Below are positions 1 to 9,500 of a DNA stretch of 64,000 bases, piece by piece; positions within the stretch are counted from its first letter, which is position 1; every line of letters starts with the position of its first letter. Position numbers and translations under genes: made by a program. A model generated the notes under the pieces. The model saw nothing but the letters and a program-made list of their open reading frames with translations, was not told the origin of the DNA and ran no database searches. Location: contig NC_020054.1 of assembly GCF_000331105.1 (NCBI RefSeq), forward strand, positions 3,879,038-3,943,037, in the 5' to 3' direction. The stretch is from Fibrella aestuarina BUZ 2 (GTDB lineage: Bacteria; Bacteroidota; Bacteroidia; Cytophagales; Spirosomataceae).

Positions 1-43
1 AAGCAAACCGCCACTCGTGGTGGTTCATATCGTAATCAACTCC

Positions 44-1069
44 ATGACCTATAGACATATCATTACGTTGGGGATTCTGTCGGCGCTGCTGGTAGGCGGA
101 AGCAGACACGAGGGGTACGCGCAGTACCGGCAGAATTCCCGCTTTCTTCCTTATTCCTACGTTGCCTTTGGCGGTGGCACGTCGACCTACTTTGGCGACC
201 TGGCGGGCTACAGTCAGCCCATCAAAACGCTGTTTACGCTGCCGCGCTGGAACGTTGGGTTATCATACAACCGGCAGTTTACGCCGCATTTCGGTGCGAG
301 GGCTTCGTTTACTTGGGCGCGCATCACGGGCGACGACTACACATTCACTAAGAATGACCCGGTCAAATACGCCGCGCAGTATGCCCGGAACCTCCACTTC
401 CGCAACGACCTGAAGGAGTTTGCGCTCATAGGGAATTACGATTTCATTGCCAGTGGTCGCACGCCCCGCGAACGGCCCAAAGTAACACCCTACGCGCTGT
501 TTGGCGTGGCGCTGGTGGCGCATAACCCCAAAGCGCTGACGAGCCTGACGAGCGTAAGCGGCGAAACGCCCGATCGCAGCAACCAGCAGTGGGTAGCCCT
601 GCAACCGTTAGGCACCGAGGGGCAGGGGCAACCCGGTTACGCCAAGCCTTACTCGCTCGTGACGATCTCAATTCCCGTTGGGCTTGGTGTACGGTATGCC
701 CTGAACGAGTCGTTCAACATTGCGGCCGAGGTGCGGATCACCCCGACCTTCTCGGATTACCTGGATGATGTGGGCGGCCCTTACCCCAACCCAGCCGACC
801 TGACGACACCGTTGGCGCAGGAGTTTTCCAACCGGGCGTTTATCAATGACCCTGCCACGGGGCTGGCCATTAAGGAACGATTTGCGGCCCGCACGGGCGA
901 CGATCGATTGAATGGAATCAACCAGATTGCCGGAGCTGGCATCGATCCGGCGGCGCTCACCGAGCGAGGTGGCGGAAGCCGAATTCCGATTCGGGACTCT
1001 TATTTACTGACGAGCTTCCAGATTCAGTATATTATCCCGACAAAGATCAAGTGTCCGCCTATTCGCTAA
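44..1069 (+). CDS. Outer-membrane beta-barrel protein, DUF6089-like
   Basis: Predicted small beta-barrel of the outer membrane, function unknown. The N-terminus has a signal peptide (hydrophobic ILSALLVGG stretch, cleavage near GYAQ), followed by alternating aromatic and polar strands typical of porin-like Bacteroidota proteins (SYVAFGGGTSTYFGDLAGY, WNVGLSYNRQFTPHFG). The G-x-S-x-Y-F/K-G-D-L opening motif is shared with the next gene and is characteristic of the DUF6089 family. I chose the ATG at 44 rather than the in-frame start at 17 because it places the charged n-region directly before the hydrophobic core. The protein is longer than its neighbour because of loop insertions around residues 155-200 and 240-310. 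The stop lies 15 bp before the start of the paralogue, so the two are probably co-transcribed. Confidence 0.8.
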   Translation: MTYRHIITLGILSALLVGGSRHEGYAQYRQNSRFLPYSYVAFGGGTSTYFGDLAGYSQPIKTLFTLPRWNVGLSYNRQFTPHFGARASFTWARITGDDYTFTKNDPVKYAAQYARNLHFRNDLKEFALIGNYDFIASGRTPRERPKVTPYALFGVALVAHNPKALTSLTSVSGETPDRSNQQWVALQPLGTEGQGQPGYAKPYSLVTISIPVGLGVRYALNESFNIAAEVRITPTFSDYLDDVGGPYPNPADLTTPLAQEFSNRAFINDPATGLAIKERFAARTGDDRLNGINQIAGAGIDPAALTERGGGSRIPIRDSYLLTSFQIQYIIPTKIKCPPIR

Positions 1070-1084
1070 CGTGTGCGACTACGT

Positions 1085-1759
1085 ATGAAACTACCCATAG
1101 CCCGGCTTCTTGCAGTCGGGCTTTTTCTCAGCCCTTTGTTGGGTATCAGCCAGAAAGTCGAGATTGGCGGGGGCATAGGGGCCATGCTCTACAAAGGTGA
1201 CGTGTCGCCCACGCTCGATCCGCAGTTTGCCCGGCTGGGTGGCTCTCTCTTTTTTCGATATCACCCCAGTCAGGCGTTTGCCGTGCGGGCGCAGGTGATG
1301 GTTGGGCGCATCGTTGGGGCTGATAGCCTGTCGCGGGATGTCTTCCAACAGTCACGGGGGGCAGCGTTTCGGAATACGATCCGGGAGGCGGCCCTCACCG
1401 CCGAGTACAAATTCCGGAATTATACGCCCCTTCGGAATGTGAAAAACTGGACGCCCTATGTATTTGGCGGCGTCGCTGTGTTTGGGCACGGGCTGCGGCT
1501 ACCCGGCGAAAAACCAATCGGTATCGCCTTTCCGCTGGGCGTAGGCATCAAGTACGAAATAGCCCGACCATGGAGCATCGGGGCTGAATTTGGCACCCGG
1601 TTTACGACGTCCGATTCACTCGACGGACTGGCCAATCCTACGGCCAGCACGCCCCGGCTGTCGCAGAGCGACCCCGATCGGAAAGATCACTACACCTTTG
1701 TGGCCTTGACGTTGAGCTACACCTTTTACCGGGTTTTCTGCCCGCCGGGTAGCCTGTAG
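1085..1759 (+). CDS. Outer-membrane beta-barrel protein, DUF6089 family
   Basis: Second, shorter barrel (224 residues from ATG 1085) in tandem with the gene at 44. It has a clear signal peptide (KLPIARLLAVGLFLSPLLG, cleavage near ISQ) and then the family opening EIGGGIGAMLYKGDVSP, followed by strands with aromatic girdle residues and a terminal aromatic-rich strand (TFVALTLSYTFYRVF). The ATG at 1085 is preferred over 1073 because it starts the signal peptide cleanly. Role is not known; proteins of this group are annotated as outer-membrane beta-barrels and often sit beside gliding or envelope genes, but nothing here fixes a substrate. The tandem arrangement suggests gene duplication. Confidence 0.82.
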   Translation: MKLPIARLLAVGLFLSPLLGISQKVEIGGGIGAMLYKGDVSPTLDPQFARLGGSLFFRYHPSQAFAVRAQVMVGRIVGADSLSRDVFQQSRGAAFRNTIREAALTAEYKFRNYTPLRNVKNWTPYVFGGVAVFGHGLRLPGEKPIGIAFPLGVGIKYEIARPWSIGAEFGTRFTTSDSLDGLANPTASTPRLSQSDPDRKDHYTFVALTLSYTFYRVFCPPGSL

Positions 1760-1770
1760 GTGCGTGGGGT

Positions 1771-2625
1771 ATGGGCGTAAGCCCTTATTTTTGGCAAAAA
1801 ACCGACTGCGTCAATTTGTCAACTCTATCATCGCCCCGCTGGGTAGCCCGGATTGCCAGTCTGTCGCTGGCGTTTGTGCTGGGCGGCATCAACATCGCAT
1901 CGTCGCAGGTACCGGCTACGCCCCTTCCTGAGCCAACCCCTTACGAATGGTGCCAGCAGTTCAACGCCCTGTATGTGCAGATTCGCGAGGAAAGCATCAG
2001 CCCCGATTCGGCGCGGGCGATGTTTAGCCAGATCATGCGCGGGCTTCGGGCTGGGTACGTGACCAACGTCGATTACCCGTCGGATACGACTTCCAGCGCC
2101 GGGCGTGAGCGCGTTGCCCTTTATTTTCCATTGCGCGGCTACTCCCCGACGGCCATTGGCGGCTCGCACGGTGAGGGTTACCGCGCCAAGGGGTTCGATT
2201 TGTTCGATTATACCGTGCGCGGGAGCCACCCGGCGCAGGACATTTTTATCCGCGATATTAATCAGGATTCGGTCGACGACCGGGATGGGAAGCCTGTCGA
2301 CGTGCTGGCGATGAGCGAAGGGCTGGTGCTGGCGATTGAAACCGGCTGGACGCCCGGCCAGGAATACCGGGGTGGCAACTGGATCTGGGTGTATGATCCC
2401 GTGCGGAATGGCCTGTTTTACTACGCGCACAACCGGGTGGTGAACGTCACGATGGGCGACTGGGTACGTGCCGGTCAGAAGATCGCCGAGGTGGGCCGAA
2501 CCGGCCTGAACGCCTATAAAGCCCGCTCTCCAACGCACCTGCACCTGATGTACCTGCAAGTGCAGCCCAACGGCCTGCCGCTGCCACGGAATACCTACGA
2601 CTGGCTGCTGAGCGCCAAACGCTAG
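1771..2625 (+). CDS. M23 (LytM-type) metallopeptidase, exported
   Basis: Probable peptidoglycan endopeptidase or LytM-like protein of the periplasm. The catalytic-type motifs of peptidase family M23 are visible: H-x3-D (GSHPAQDIF, about residue 152) and the H-x-H of THLHLMY near residue 259, with the intervening ETGWTPG, YYAHN and GDWVRAGQKIAEVGRTG blocks of the LytM fold. An N-terminal hydrophobic segment (ASLSLAFVLGGINIA, then SSQ) is a signal peptide. The start is uncertain: from ATG 1771 the n-region is more than 25 residues long, and a TATTTTTG promoter box at 1786-1793 lies downstream of that ATG, so a TTG at 1816 (protein beginning STLSSPRW) may be the true start. The gene follows the DUF6089 pair by 11 bp and is convergent with the DUF779 gene. 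Confidence 0.85.
   Translation: MGVSPYFWQKTDCVNLSTLSSPRWVARIASLSLAFVLGGINIASSQVPATPLPEPTPYEWCQQFNALYVQIREESISPDSARAMFSQIMRGLRAGYVTNVDYPSDTTSSAGRERVALYFPLRGYSPTAIGGSHGEGYRAKGFDLFDYTVRGSHPAQDIFIRDINQDSVDDRDGKPVDVLAMSEGLVLAIETGWTPGQEYRGGNWIWVYDPVRNGLFYYAHNRVVNVTMGDWVRAGQKIAEVGRTGLNAYKARSPTHLHLMYLQVQPNGLPLPRNTYDWLLSAKR
1786..1793 (+). promoter_or_regulatory. Bacteroidota -7 promoter box TATTTTTG
   Basis: Exact match to the Bacteroidota primary sigma -7 consensus TAnnTTTG. It lies inside the first codons of the M23 gene as conventionally called and predicts a transcript starting near 1800, which would fit a TTG start at 1816. No good TTTG -33 element is seen, so this is tentative. Confidence 0.35.
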
Positions 2626-2704
2626 GGGCGTAACTTGTTGGTGACTAGTTACTTACTCGCAAGAACTATCGCTTTTGGCGTTTCTGACAAGTTGTTAGAC
2701 AAGG

Positions 2705-2744
2705 CATTGCTCAGGCCTAGTCGAAGGCCTATGCGTCAGCAATG
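2705..2744. terminator. Imperfect hairpin between convergent genes
   Basis: CATTGCT (2705-2711) pairs with AGCAATG (2738-2744), and the inner AGGCCT (2713-2718) pairs with AGGCCT (2725-2730), leaving a bulge of about 7 nt. It sits in the gap between the convergent M23 and DUF779 genes and has no T-tract. Possible bidirectional terminator. Confidence 0.3.
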
Positions 2745-2759
2745 GGCCCAAAGATTACG

Positions 2760-3143
2760 TTACGCACCAACCTGAACCGGTGCCAATTGCGCGTACTCGG
2801 TGTCGGTAAACAGCCGTGACCGGATCAGAAAGCGGATGCCTAGCGGAATTTCGAGCGAAAAACTAGCCCCCCGCCCCGGCGTCACGTCGACGGTCAGGTG
2901 GGTGTGTTTCCAATAGTCGAACTGATCCTCGGCCATCCAGAAGTCGCAGCCCTCGACCTGGCCCAGCAACACGTCGGTAGCGCCAATGATAAACTCGCCG
3001 CTGGCATAGCACATGGGCGACGACCCATCGCAGCACCCGCCACTCTGGTGGAACATCAGCGGCCCGTATTGCGCCTGAAGGGTGTGAATAATGGCGGCCG
3101 CGGCGGGCGTTACAGCGACGCGGGCGAGGAGCTGAGGAGGCAT
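2760..3143 (-). CDS. DUF779 family protein
   Basis: Small soluble protein (127 residues) of the DUF779 family, which is almost always encoded next to an acetaldehyde-type aldehyde dehydrogenase. Family landmarks are the glycine/cysteine block FHQSGGCCDGSSPMC at about residues 51-65, the GCDFWMAEDQFDYWKHTHLTVDV segment and the C-terminal SLEIPLGIRFLIRSR. The paired cysteines suggest metal binding or a redox role, but the biochemical function is not established. It lies 96 bp downstream of the aldehyde dehydrogenase on the same strand, so the two are probably one transcription unit, with this as the second gene. Confidence 0.88.
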   Translation of the reverse strand: MPPQLLARVAVTPAAAAIIHTLQAQYGPLMFHQSGGCCDGSSPMCYASGEFIIGATDVLLGQVEGCDFWMAEDQFDYWKHTHLTVDVTPGRGASFSLEIPLGIRFLIRSRLFTDTEYAQLAPVQVGA

Positions 3144-3239
3144 AACAGAGGTCGGGATGTTAGGTACGTTGGTGGGCAGCCGACCCGGCGGGACTGCAAA
3201 GGAGCCCGCTTCCCGGTCAAACTGCCCATGCCCGTCGGA

Positions 3240-4766
3240 TCAGAAGAAGCCCAGCTTGCTTTTGCTGTATGAGATCAGCAGGTTCTTGGTCTGCCGGTAG
3301 TGGTTGAGCATCATGTGGTGGTTCTCACGCCCAAAGCCCGACTTTTTGTAGCCGCCAAAGGGCGCGTGCGCCGGATACTGGTGATAGCAGTTGACCCACA
3401 CGCGGCCTGCCTGAATCTGCCGGGGAATCTGATACAGCTCGTGCGCATCGCGCGACCAGAAGCCGGCACCGAGGCCGTACAGCGTATCGTTGGCCACGGC
3501 GAGTGCCTCGTCGGCATCTTTGAAGGTCGTGACCGACACCACCGGGCCGAAAATCTCTTCCTGGAAAACGCGCATCTTGTTGTTCCCTTTGAAGATTGTC
3601 GGCTTGATGTAGTAACCGGCATCCAGCCCGTCGCCGATCAGGCCCGCGGGGCCACCACCCGTCAGCACTTCGGCACCTTCCTGCTTTCCGATGTCGATAT
3701 ACGACAGGATTTTCTCGAACTGATCGTTGCTCGCCTGAGCGCCCATCATGGTTTCGGGGTCGAGTGGGTGCCCCAGTTTGATGGCTTCGGTGCGCTGAAT
3801 GACCCGCTCGATAAACCGGTCATACACCCGCTCGTGCACCAGCATCCGCGACGGACAGGTGCAGACTTCCCCCTGATTGAGCGCAAACATGACGGCCCCT
3901 TCCACGCATTTGTCGAAGAACTCGTCGTCCGCATCGCCCACCGATTCCATGAAGATATTGGGTGATTTACCGCCTAATTCCATCGTGACGGGGATCAGGT
4001 TTTCCGAGGCATACTGCATGATCAGGCGGCCGGTCGTGGTTTCACCTGTGAACGCCACTTTGGCAATTCGCTTCGATTGGGCCAGCGGCTTACCGGCTTC
4101 GGGGCCAAAGCCATTCACAATGTTGACAACCCCCGGCGGAATGAGGCCTTCGAGCAGTTCCATCAGCACCAGAATGGAGGTTGGGGTTTGTTCGGCGGGT
4201 TTCATCACCACGCAGCAGCCCGCCGCCAGTGCAGGAGCGAGCTTCCAGGTCGCCATCAGCAGCGGAAAATTCCAAGGAATGATCTGTCCTACTACGCCAA
4301 TCGGTTCCTTGATAATCATGGAAACCGTGGTGGCGTCGAGTTCGGAGACCGAGCCTTCTTCGGCCCGGATGACACCCGCAAAGTACCGGAAATGATCCAC
4401 ACAGAGCGGAATATCGGCCGCCAGCGTTTCGCGGACGGCTTTTCCGTTCTCGACGGTTTCGACGCGGGCCAGCAACTCCAGGTTTTTCTCGATCACATCG
4501 GCAATCTTAAGCAGGAGGTTGCTGCGTTCGGTCGCTGAGGTGTGCGACCAGCTCGCAAAGGCCTTGTGGGCGGCGTCGAGAGCCAGGTCAATATCTGCCG
4601 CTTTCGACCGGGGAACACGGGCAATCAGGCTATTATCAACGGGCGACATGTTGGTGAAATACTCGCCATCAACTGGAGCGACCCACTTGCCACCGATGAA
4701 GTTTTCATACTGCGACTTGAATTCGGGACGAGGCAGGATTTTGCTGGGGGCTTCTTGGACTTCCAT
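3240..4766 (-). CDS. NAD(P)-dependent aldehyde dehydrogenase (acetaldehyde type)
   Basis: Oxidises an aldehyde, likely acetaldehyde or another short aliphatic aldehyde, to the acid in the cytoplasm. At 508 residues it has normal ALDH length and all key elements: cofactor-binding IIPWNFP near 162-168 and FTGETTTGR near 239-247, general base Glu in MELGGKSPN at about 263, and the catalytic Cys in GEVCTCPS at about 302. The [23 protein letters not shown]-terminus is typical of the AldB/ExaC-like branch that pairs with DUF779. The start ATG gives the expected MEVQEAPSK leader. The divergent AraC-type gene at 5033 is the obvious candidate regulator, with an inverted repeat at 4813-4858 in the shared control region. 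Confidence 0.95.
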   Translation of the reverse strand: MEVQEAPSKILPRPEFKSQYENFIGGKWVAPVDGEYFTNMSPVDNSLIARVPRSKAADIDLALDAAHKAFASWSHTSATERSNLLLKIADVIEKNLELLARVETVENGKAVRETLAADIPLCVDHFRYFAGVIRAEEGSVSELDATTVSMIIKEPIGVVGQIIPWNFPLLMATWKLAPALAAGCCVVMKPAEQTPTSILVLMELLEGLIPPGVVNIVNGFGPEAGKPLAQSKRIAKVAFTGETTTGRLIMQYASENLIPVTMELGGKSPNIFMESVGDADDEFFDKCVEGAVMFALNQGEVCTCPSRMLVHERVYDRFIERVIQRTEAIKLGHPLDPETMMGAQASNDQFEKILSYIDIGKQEGAEVLTGGGPAGLIGDGLDAGYYIKPTIFKGNNKMRVFQEEIFGPVVSVTTFKDADEALAVANDTLYGLGAGFWSRDAHELYQIPRQIQAGRVWVNCYHQYPAHAPFGGYKKSGFGRENHHMMLNHYRQTKNLLISYSKSKLGFF

Positions 4767-4812
4767 TGGTTAGTCAGTCGGTTAGATTGGAATCGTCACA
4801 AAGTTTGCCCGT

Positions 4813-4858
4813 ATTGTTCAAGGTTTTGGTGAGCGATTGTCTCATGTCATTGAACAAT
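4813..4858. promoter_or_regulatory. Inverted repeat, candidate operator between aldehyde dehydrogenase and AraC-type gene
   Basis: ATTGTTCAA (4813-4821) and its perfect reverse complement TTGAACAAT (4850-4858) lie 37 bp centre to centre within the 266-bp divergent control region. The spacing is near 3.5 helical turns. A second short inverted pair, TAGCCA (4937-4942) and TGGCTA (4951-4956), lies nearer the regulator. Regulator binding is inferred from position only. Confidence 0.4.
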
Positions 4859-5032
4859 CCTATCAACGTTGAGCGAATTGTATCTATCCTGCCACCAGAG
4901 GCTTTAGCTTCGCCGTTACAAGTGTGGATATGTATTTAGCCAGAAAAAGTTGGCTATATTTCGTAAGCCACAGGACCGCCGGGCGCGTAGCAGGCTCCCG
5001 CTGGTTAGGATAAATACTGTCTGAGAATCGAC

Positions 5033-5959
5033 ATGGAACGAATGCAGGCTCGCCCTTTTGATATTAGCCGTCACCTGACCGCGCGGCGGCTGGAGCAGGA
5101 AGTAGAGAACCGAACGGCCTATACAATCGATGCCGCTGAGCTAAACATTTACGAAACGCAGCACGTGGCCGAGAAGGTAGAACTGACGTTCAACAGCCCC
5201 GTATTGGCCAGTATGATCCGGGGGAAAAAGGTGATGCACCTGCCACATGCCCCCTCGTTTGAGTTCTTGCCGGGTGAATCAGTCATTGTGCCGAGTCAGG
5301 AAACGATGTGCATCGATTTTCCGGAAGCACAAACCGAAAACCCAACCCAATGCCTGGCGCTGGCGATCGACGTGGATCGGGTTCGGCAAGTAACGAACTT
5401 GCTCAACGAGCGCATGCCCCTGATCGACAGCGCAGCAGGCTGGCAGTTTGGCCAGACCAATTTCTTTCTCACCAACGATGAGCCAATCTATCAACTGATT
5501 GCCCGCCTCATTCACGTCTTCACGGAAGACAACCGCGCTAAAGATATTATCGCCAACCTGGTGTTGCAGGAGCTACTGGTGCGGCTGATGCAAACGCAGG
5601 CCCGTACCCTGCTGCTCAGCCCCAATACGGCTTATCTGAACATCAACCGGCTGGCTCACGTGGCGCAGTACATCGCCAAAAACCTGCACCGTAACCTGCC
5701 TATCAAGGAGTTGGCCGATGAGGCCTGCATGAGCGAACCGACTTTTTACCGCACGTTCAAACAGACCTTTGGCCTGACGCCCGTTGATTACATCAACCAG
5801 CAGCGGCTCGATCTGTCGGCCCGGTTGCTCCGAACCACCGCTTATGGCCTGGCCGACATCAGCTTGCAAAGTGGTTTCAATAACCTGACCTATTTCATGC
5901 GGCTGTTTCGCCGGAAAACCGGGTTGTCGCCCACCGAATACAGACGACAGGTACGTTAG
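5033..5959 (+). CDS. AraC family transcriptional regulator
   Basis: DNA-binding regulator, probably activating the divergent aldehyde dehydrogenase/DUF779 unit. Residues 20-190 resemble the AraC_N domain (PF06719 type: NSPVLASMIRGKKVMHLPH, FLPGESVIVPSQE). The last 100 residues form two helix-turn-helix motifs: IKELADEACMSEPTFYRTFKQTFGLTP, then a second ending GFNNLTYFMRLFRRKTGLSPTEYRR. Length (308) is usual for the family. The stop overlaps the stop of the convergent small gene (5956-6198) by four bases. The ligand is unknown; an aldehyde or alcohol is a reasonable guess from the neighbourhood. Confidence 0.9.
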   Translation: MERMQARPFDISRHLTARRLEQEVENRTAYTIDAAELNIYETQHVAEKVELTFNSPVLASMIRGKKVMHLPHAPSFEFLPGESVIVPSQETMCIDFPEAQTENPTQCLALAIDVDRVRQVTNLLNERMPLIDSAAGWQFGQTNFFLTNDEPIYQLIARLIHVFTEDNRAKDIIANLVLQELLVRLMQTQARTLLLSPNTAYLNINRLAHVAQYIAKNLHRNLPIKELADEACMSEPTFYRTFKQTFGLTPVDYINQQRLDLSARLLRTTAYGLADISLQSGFNNLTYFMRLFRRKTGLSPTEYRRQVR

Positions 5960-6198
5960 AAGGCCGCGTCGATGGCCTCGCCCCAGTCTTTGTCCATCTC
6001 CTGAAAGCGCAGCAGCACCCGCTCCATGAAGAGCGGCGATAACAGCGTTTCGACCTCATCGGGTCCACTGACATCGAATTCGGCCACTTTATAGGTCTGC
6101 TCGTAGGGGCCCGCCTCAATCTTGATGATGTACTTACTATTCCAGCTATACAGGCCAATTTTTGCCTGCGGGTGAGGTATGTCTTTCAGGTAACGCAT
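5956..6198 (-). CDS. Small conserved-looking protein of unknown function
   Basis: An 80-residue soluble protein with no signal peptide or membrane segment. It begins MRYLKDIPHPQAKIGLYSWN and contains a beta-rich segment (KYIIKIEAGPYEQTYKVAEFDV) and an acidic amphipathic C-terminal half (LLRFQEMDKDWGEAIDAAF). I do not recognise a named family, though the sequence looks like a compact single domain found as a stand-alone gene in Cytophagales. It has its own upstream TACTTTTG promoter box (6248-6255), and its stop overlaps the AraC stop by four bases. Amino-acid composition and codon use resemble the neighbours, which favours a real gene. Confidence 0.7.
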   Translation of the reverse strand: MRYLKDIPHPQAKIGLYSWNSKYIIKIEAGPYEQTYKVAEFDVSGPDEVETLLSPLFMERVLLRFQEMDKDWGEAIDAAF

Positions 6199-6247
6199 GG
6201 TAAAAAAGGAACCGACGGGTCGAGTGTTCGAGCGCGGGTTCGTCGGT

Positions 6248-6255
6248 CAAAAGTA
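6248..6255 (-). promoter_or_regulatory. -7 promoter box TACTTTTG (minus strand)
   Basis: Exact TAnnTTTG match read on the minus strand, about 50 bp upstream of the start codon of the 80-residue gene, predicting a leader of about 40 nt. The downstream segment contains a short CCGACG/CGTCGG stem. Confidence 0.4.
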
Positions 6256-6526
6256 AGCAGGCCATGGCTGCCAACCAGTGTATTAGCTGTTTTCGTGATA
6301 CGTCAAGTTAGGCGTAACGATGAGCTAATAAAAGTATTGTTAAAAGGGAGTAAAAAATAGTAATTTTCCTCACTTAGTAAGTAGCCGATGGGCCTGTGCC
6401 GCAAAAGGGGACGATAAGCCCGTATTTGTAACCAAGGGTATATTATCATTCTTTTAAAAAGCCGCCACTCGTGCCTGCTCAATAGTGCATTGCCTGACTT
6501 TTGTACCGTTAACCAAACTACGTATA

Positions 6527-9500
6527 ATGACCTGTTTTTATCGGTTTATCCCGGCGGTCTCCTCAACCGCGAGGGTAGGAATGTGGCTGGGCCTGCTGGC
6601 TGCCACCGCGATGCCCCCGCAGGTACGGGGCAATGGACTTCATCCGAACGAACCCGCTGATCTGACCATCCACCGAGCGCAAACCAACGCCGAGATAACC
6701 ATTACCGGCCGTGTGACGGATGCAACGACCAACGAGGCCCTAGCCGGCTGCTCGGTGGTGCTGAAAGGGACCCAACGGGGCGCCACTACCGACGCCAACG
6801 GAAATTACCGGATTGCTGTCCCCAACGAAGAAGCTGTGCTGGTGATCGGCTTTATCGGCTTCGTATCGCAGGAAGAGCGCGTCGGGAACCGAACGACCAT
6901 CAACATCGCCCTGAAACCAGCCACCGCCGACCTGTCGCAGGTGGTGGTAATTGGCTACGGCACCACAACCAAGAAAGACGCGACGGGTGCCCTGAAAACG
7001 GTAAAAAGTACCGACTTCAATCGGGGTATCATCAACACCCCCGAGCAACTGTTGCAGGGTAAGGTCGCTGGTGTCAACGTGACCTCGGCGAGCGGTGAAC
7101 CGGGTGGCCGCCAGAGCATTACGGTGCGTGGGCCGGGCGGGGTCCGTACCGGCAGTACACCCCTATTCGTGCTCGACGGGATTCCGCTCGACAATTCGAG
7201 CACGGGGGGCGCTACCAATCCGCTCACCTTCCTGAACCCGCAGGATATCGAAGCCATCGACGTACTGAAAGACGCGTCGGCGACGGCTATCTACGGGGCG
7301 CGGGGCGCCAACGGCGTCATTCTGATTACGACGAAAAAAGGCAAGGCCGGAGCATCTAACCTGACACTGTCGGCCAACATCGGGCTGTCGAGCATGGCGC
7401 GGCCCATTGCGCTGTTTGGCCCCGACGAATACCGGCGGCAGGTAGCGGCGGTAGGGGGTGTGGTCGACGACCAGAAAGCCTCGACCGACTGGCAGCGTGA
7501 AATTTCGCGGCAGGCAACCACGCAGGATTATAACCTGGCATTTAGCGGCGGTGCCGAACGGCTAACCTACTACGGCTCAGTCGGCGTACAGAACCAGGAA
7601 GGTATCCTCAAAAACAGTAAGCTGAATCGCTACACGGGCCGTTTCAACGCCTCGCAGAAATTTCTGGACGATCGGCTCGTGCTCGACGTTAACCTAACCG
7701 CCTCGCAGACCGTCAACGAACGCCCCCCCATCGAGGGTGTTATCGGGGCGGCGTTGTCGGCCAACCCAACGTACCCAGCCTACGACGCCAAAGGCGCACC
7801 GGCAGGGTATCAGGCGTTCACCAACCCGCTGATTACCCTGGCGTTGCAGAAAGATATCACGACTACCAACCGGGTGGTGGCCAGCGTATCGCCGTCGTTC
7901 AAAATCACCAAAGACCTGGTGTACAAGCTGAACCTGGGCGTCGACAATGCCACCTCGACCCGCGACCTGCAATCGCTGGCCAATCTGGTGCCGCAGCAGG
8001 ACGGTCGCCTCGAGACCACGTACCGCACCAACCGCAACGTGCTGATCGAGAACTACTTCACCTACACCAAAGGCTGGGCCGACCACAACCTGACGGCGCT
8101 AGTGGGGCATTCGTTCCAGAAGTTTTTTGTGCAGGAGCGCATCTGGAGCATCAACAAATTCCCGATTTCGCCCATCGAGCCGATTTACAACCCCAGCCTT
8201 GGTCAGGACCTGACGCTCGCCAACAACCGGCCGGGTGGGTTTGCGCTGGAAAATGAACTGCAATCGTTTTTCTCACGGGTCAATTATCAATATAAAGGCC
8301 GGTATCTGCTCACCGCGACGGTGCGGGCCGATGGATCGAGCAAATTCGGGGCGAACAACAAATACGGGGTGTTCCCGTCGTTTTCGGCCGGTTGGCGCTT
8401 GTCGGAAGAGCGGTTTCTGCAATCGGGGCCTTTCTCTGACCTGAAACTGCGGGCCGGTTGGGGACAGACGGGCAACCAGGAAATCCCATCGAAGATTACA
8501 CAGGCGCTGTTTACCTCCAATGTATCGAACACGACCAGCTACCCGCTCGACGGCTCGACCAATTACCCGGCTGGTACCACCTACACCCGGCTGGCCAACC
8601 CGGACATCCAATGGGAAGTATCGACGCAGACCGACGTTGGCCTCGATTTTGGCCTGCTGAAAGGCGCCTTGACGGGTTCGGTCGATTATTTCCGGAAAGT
8701 GTCGGGCAAAATTCTGCTGGAGGTCATCCCCGCCGACCCGATTCAGCCCGCCGCCACGTACTGGACCAACGTACCTGACATGACCATTACCAACCAGGGC
8801 GTTGAACTGGACCTGAACTACCGGTACGTAAGCCAGCGCGGTCTTCGCTTCGATCTGGGTGGTAACGTTACCTTTATCAAGAACGAAGTGAAAAATTCCC
8901 CGTACACGGTCATCACGTCGGGGTCGGCGTCGGGTGCGGGGCTGACGTCGGCCACTGTAAACGGCTACGTCAACGGGCAGCCGATCGGGACGTTCTTCCT
9001 GCGTGAGTACATCGGCATCGACGAGAAAGGGGTGAGCAAATACAGCGATATCGACGGCGATGGCATCGGTGGTACCGACAAAGACCGGATTGCGGCGGGG
9101 AGCGCCCTGCCCACCCGGCAGTACAACATCAATGCGAGCGTGGGTTACAAGGGCTTCGACCTGACGGCCAACTTCAACGGCGTATCGGGCAACAAGATTT
9201 ACGACAACACGGCCAATGCCTATTTCTACAAAGCGCGGCTGGTGAAAGGCTTGAATGGTCCCGCTGAAGCGCTGGGCGAGCCCAACGAGTCGATCAACAA
9301 CTCGGCGCCGGTGTCGACGCGCTTCCTGAAAGATGGCTCGTTTTTCCGGCTCAACAACCTTTCGCTGGGCTACAACCTCGACCCGAAGCTGATCGGTATG
9401 AAAGGCTGGATTCAGAACATCCGGCTGTCGGCCACGGGACAAAACCTGTTCGTGATCACGAAATACAACGGTTACGACCCCGAGGTCAACACCGATCGGA

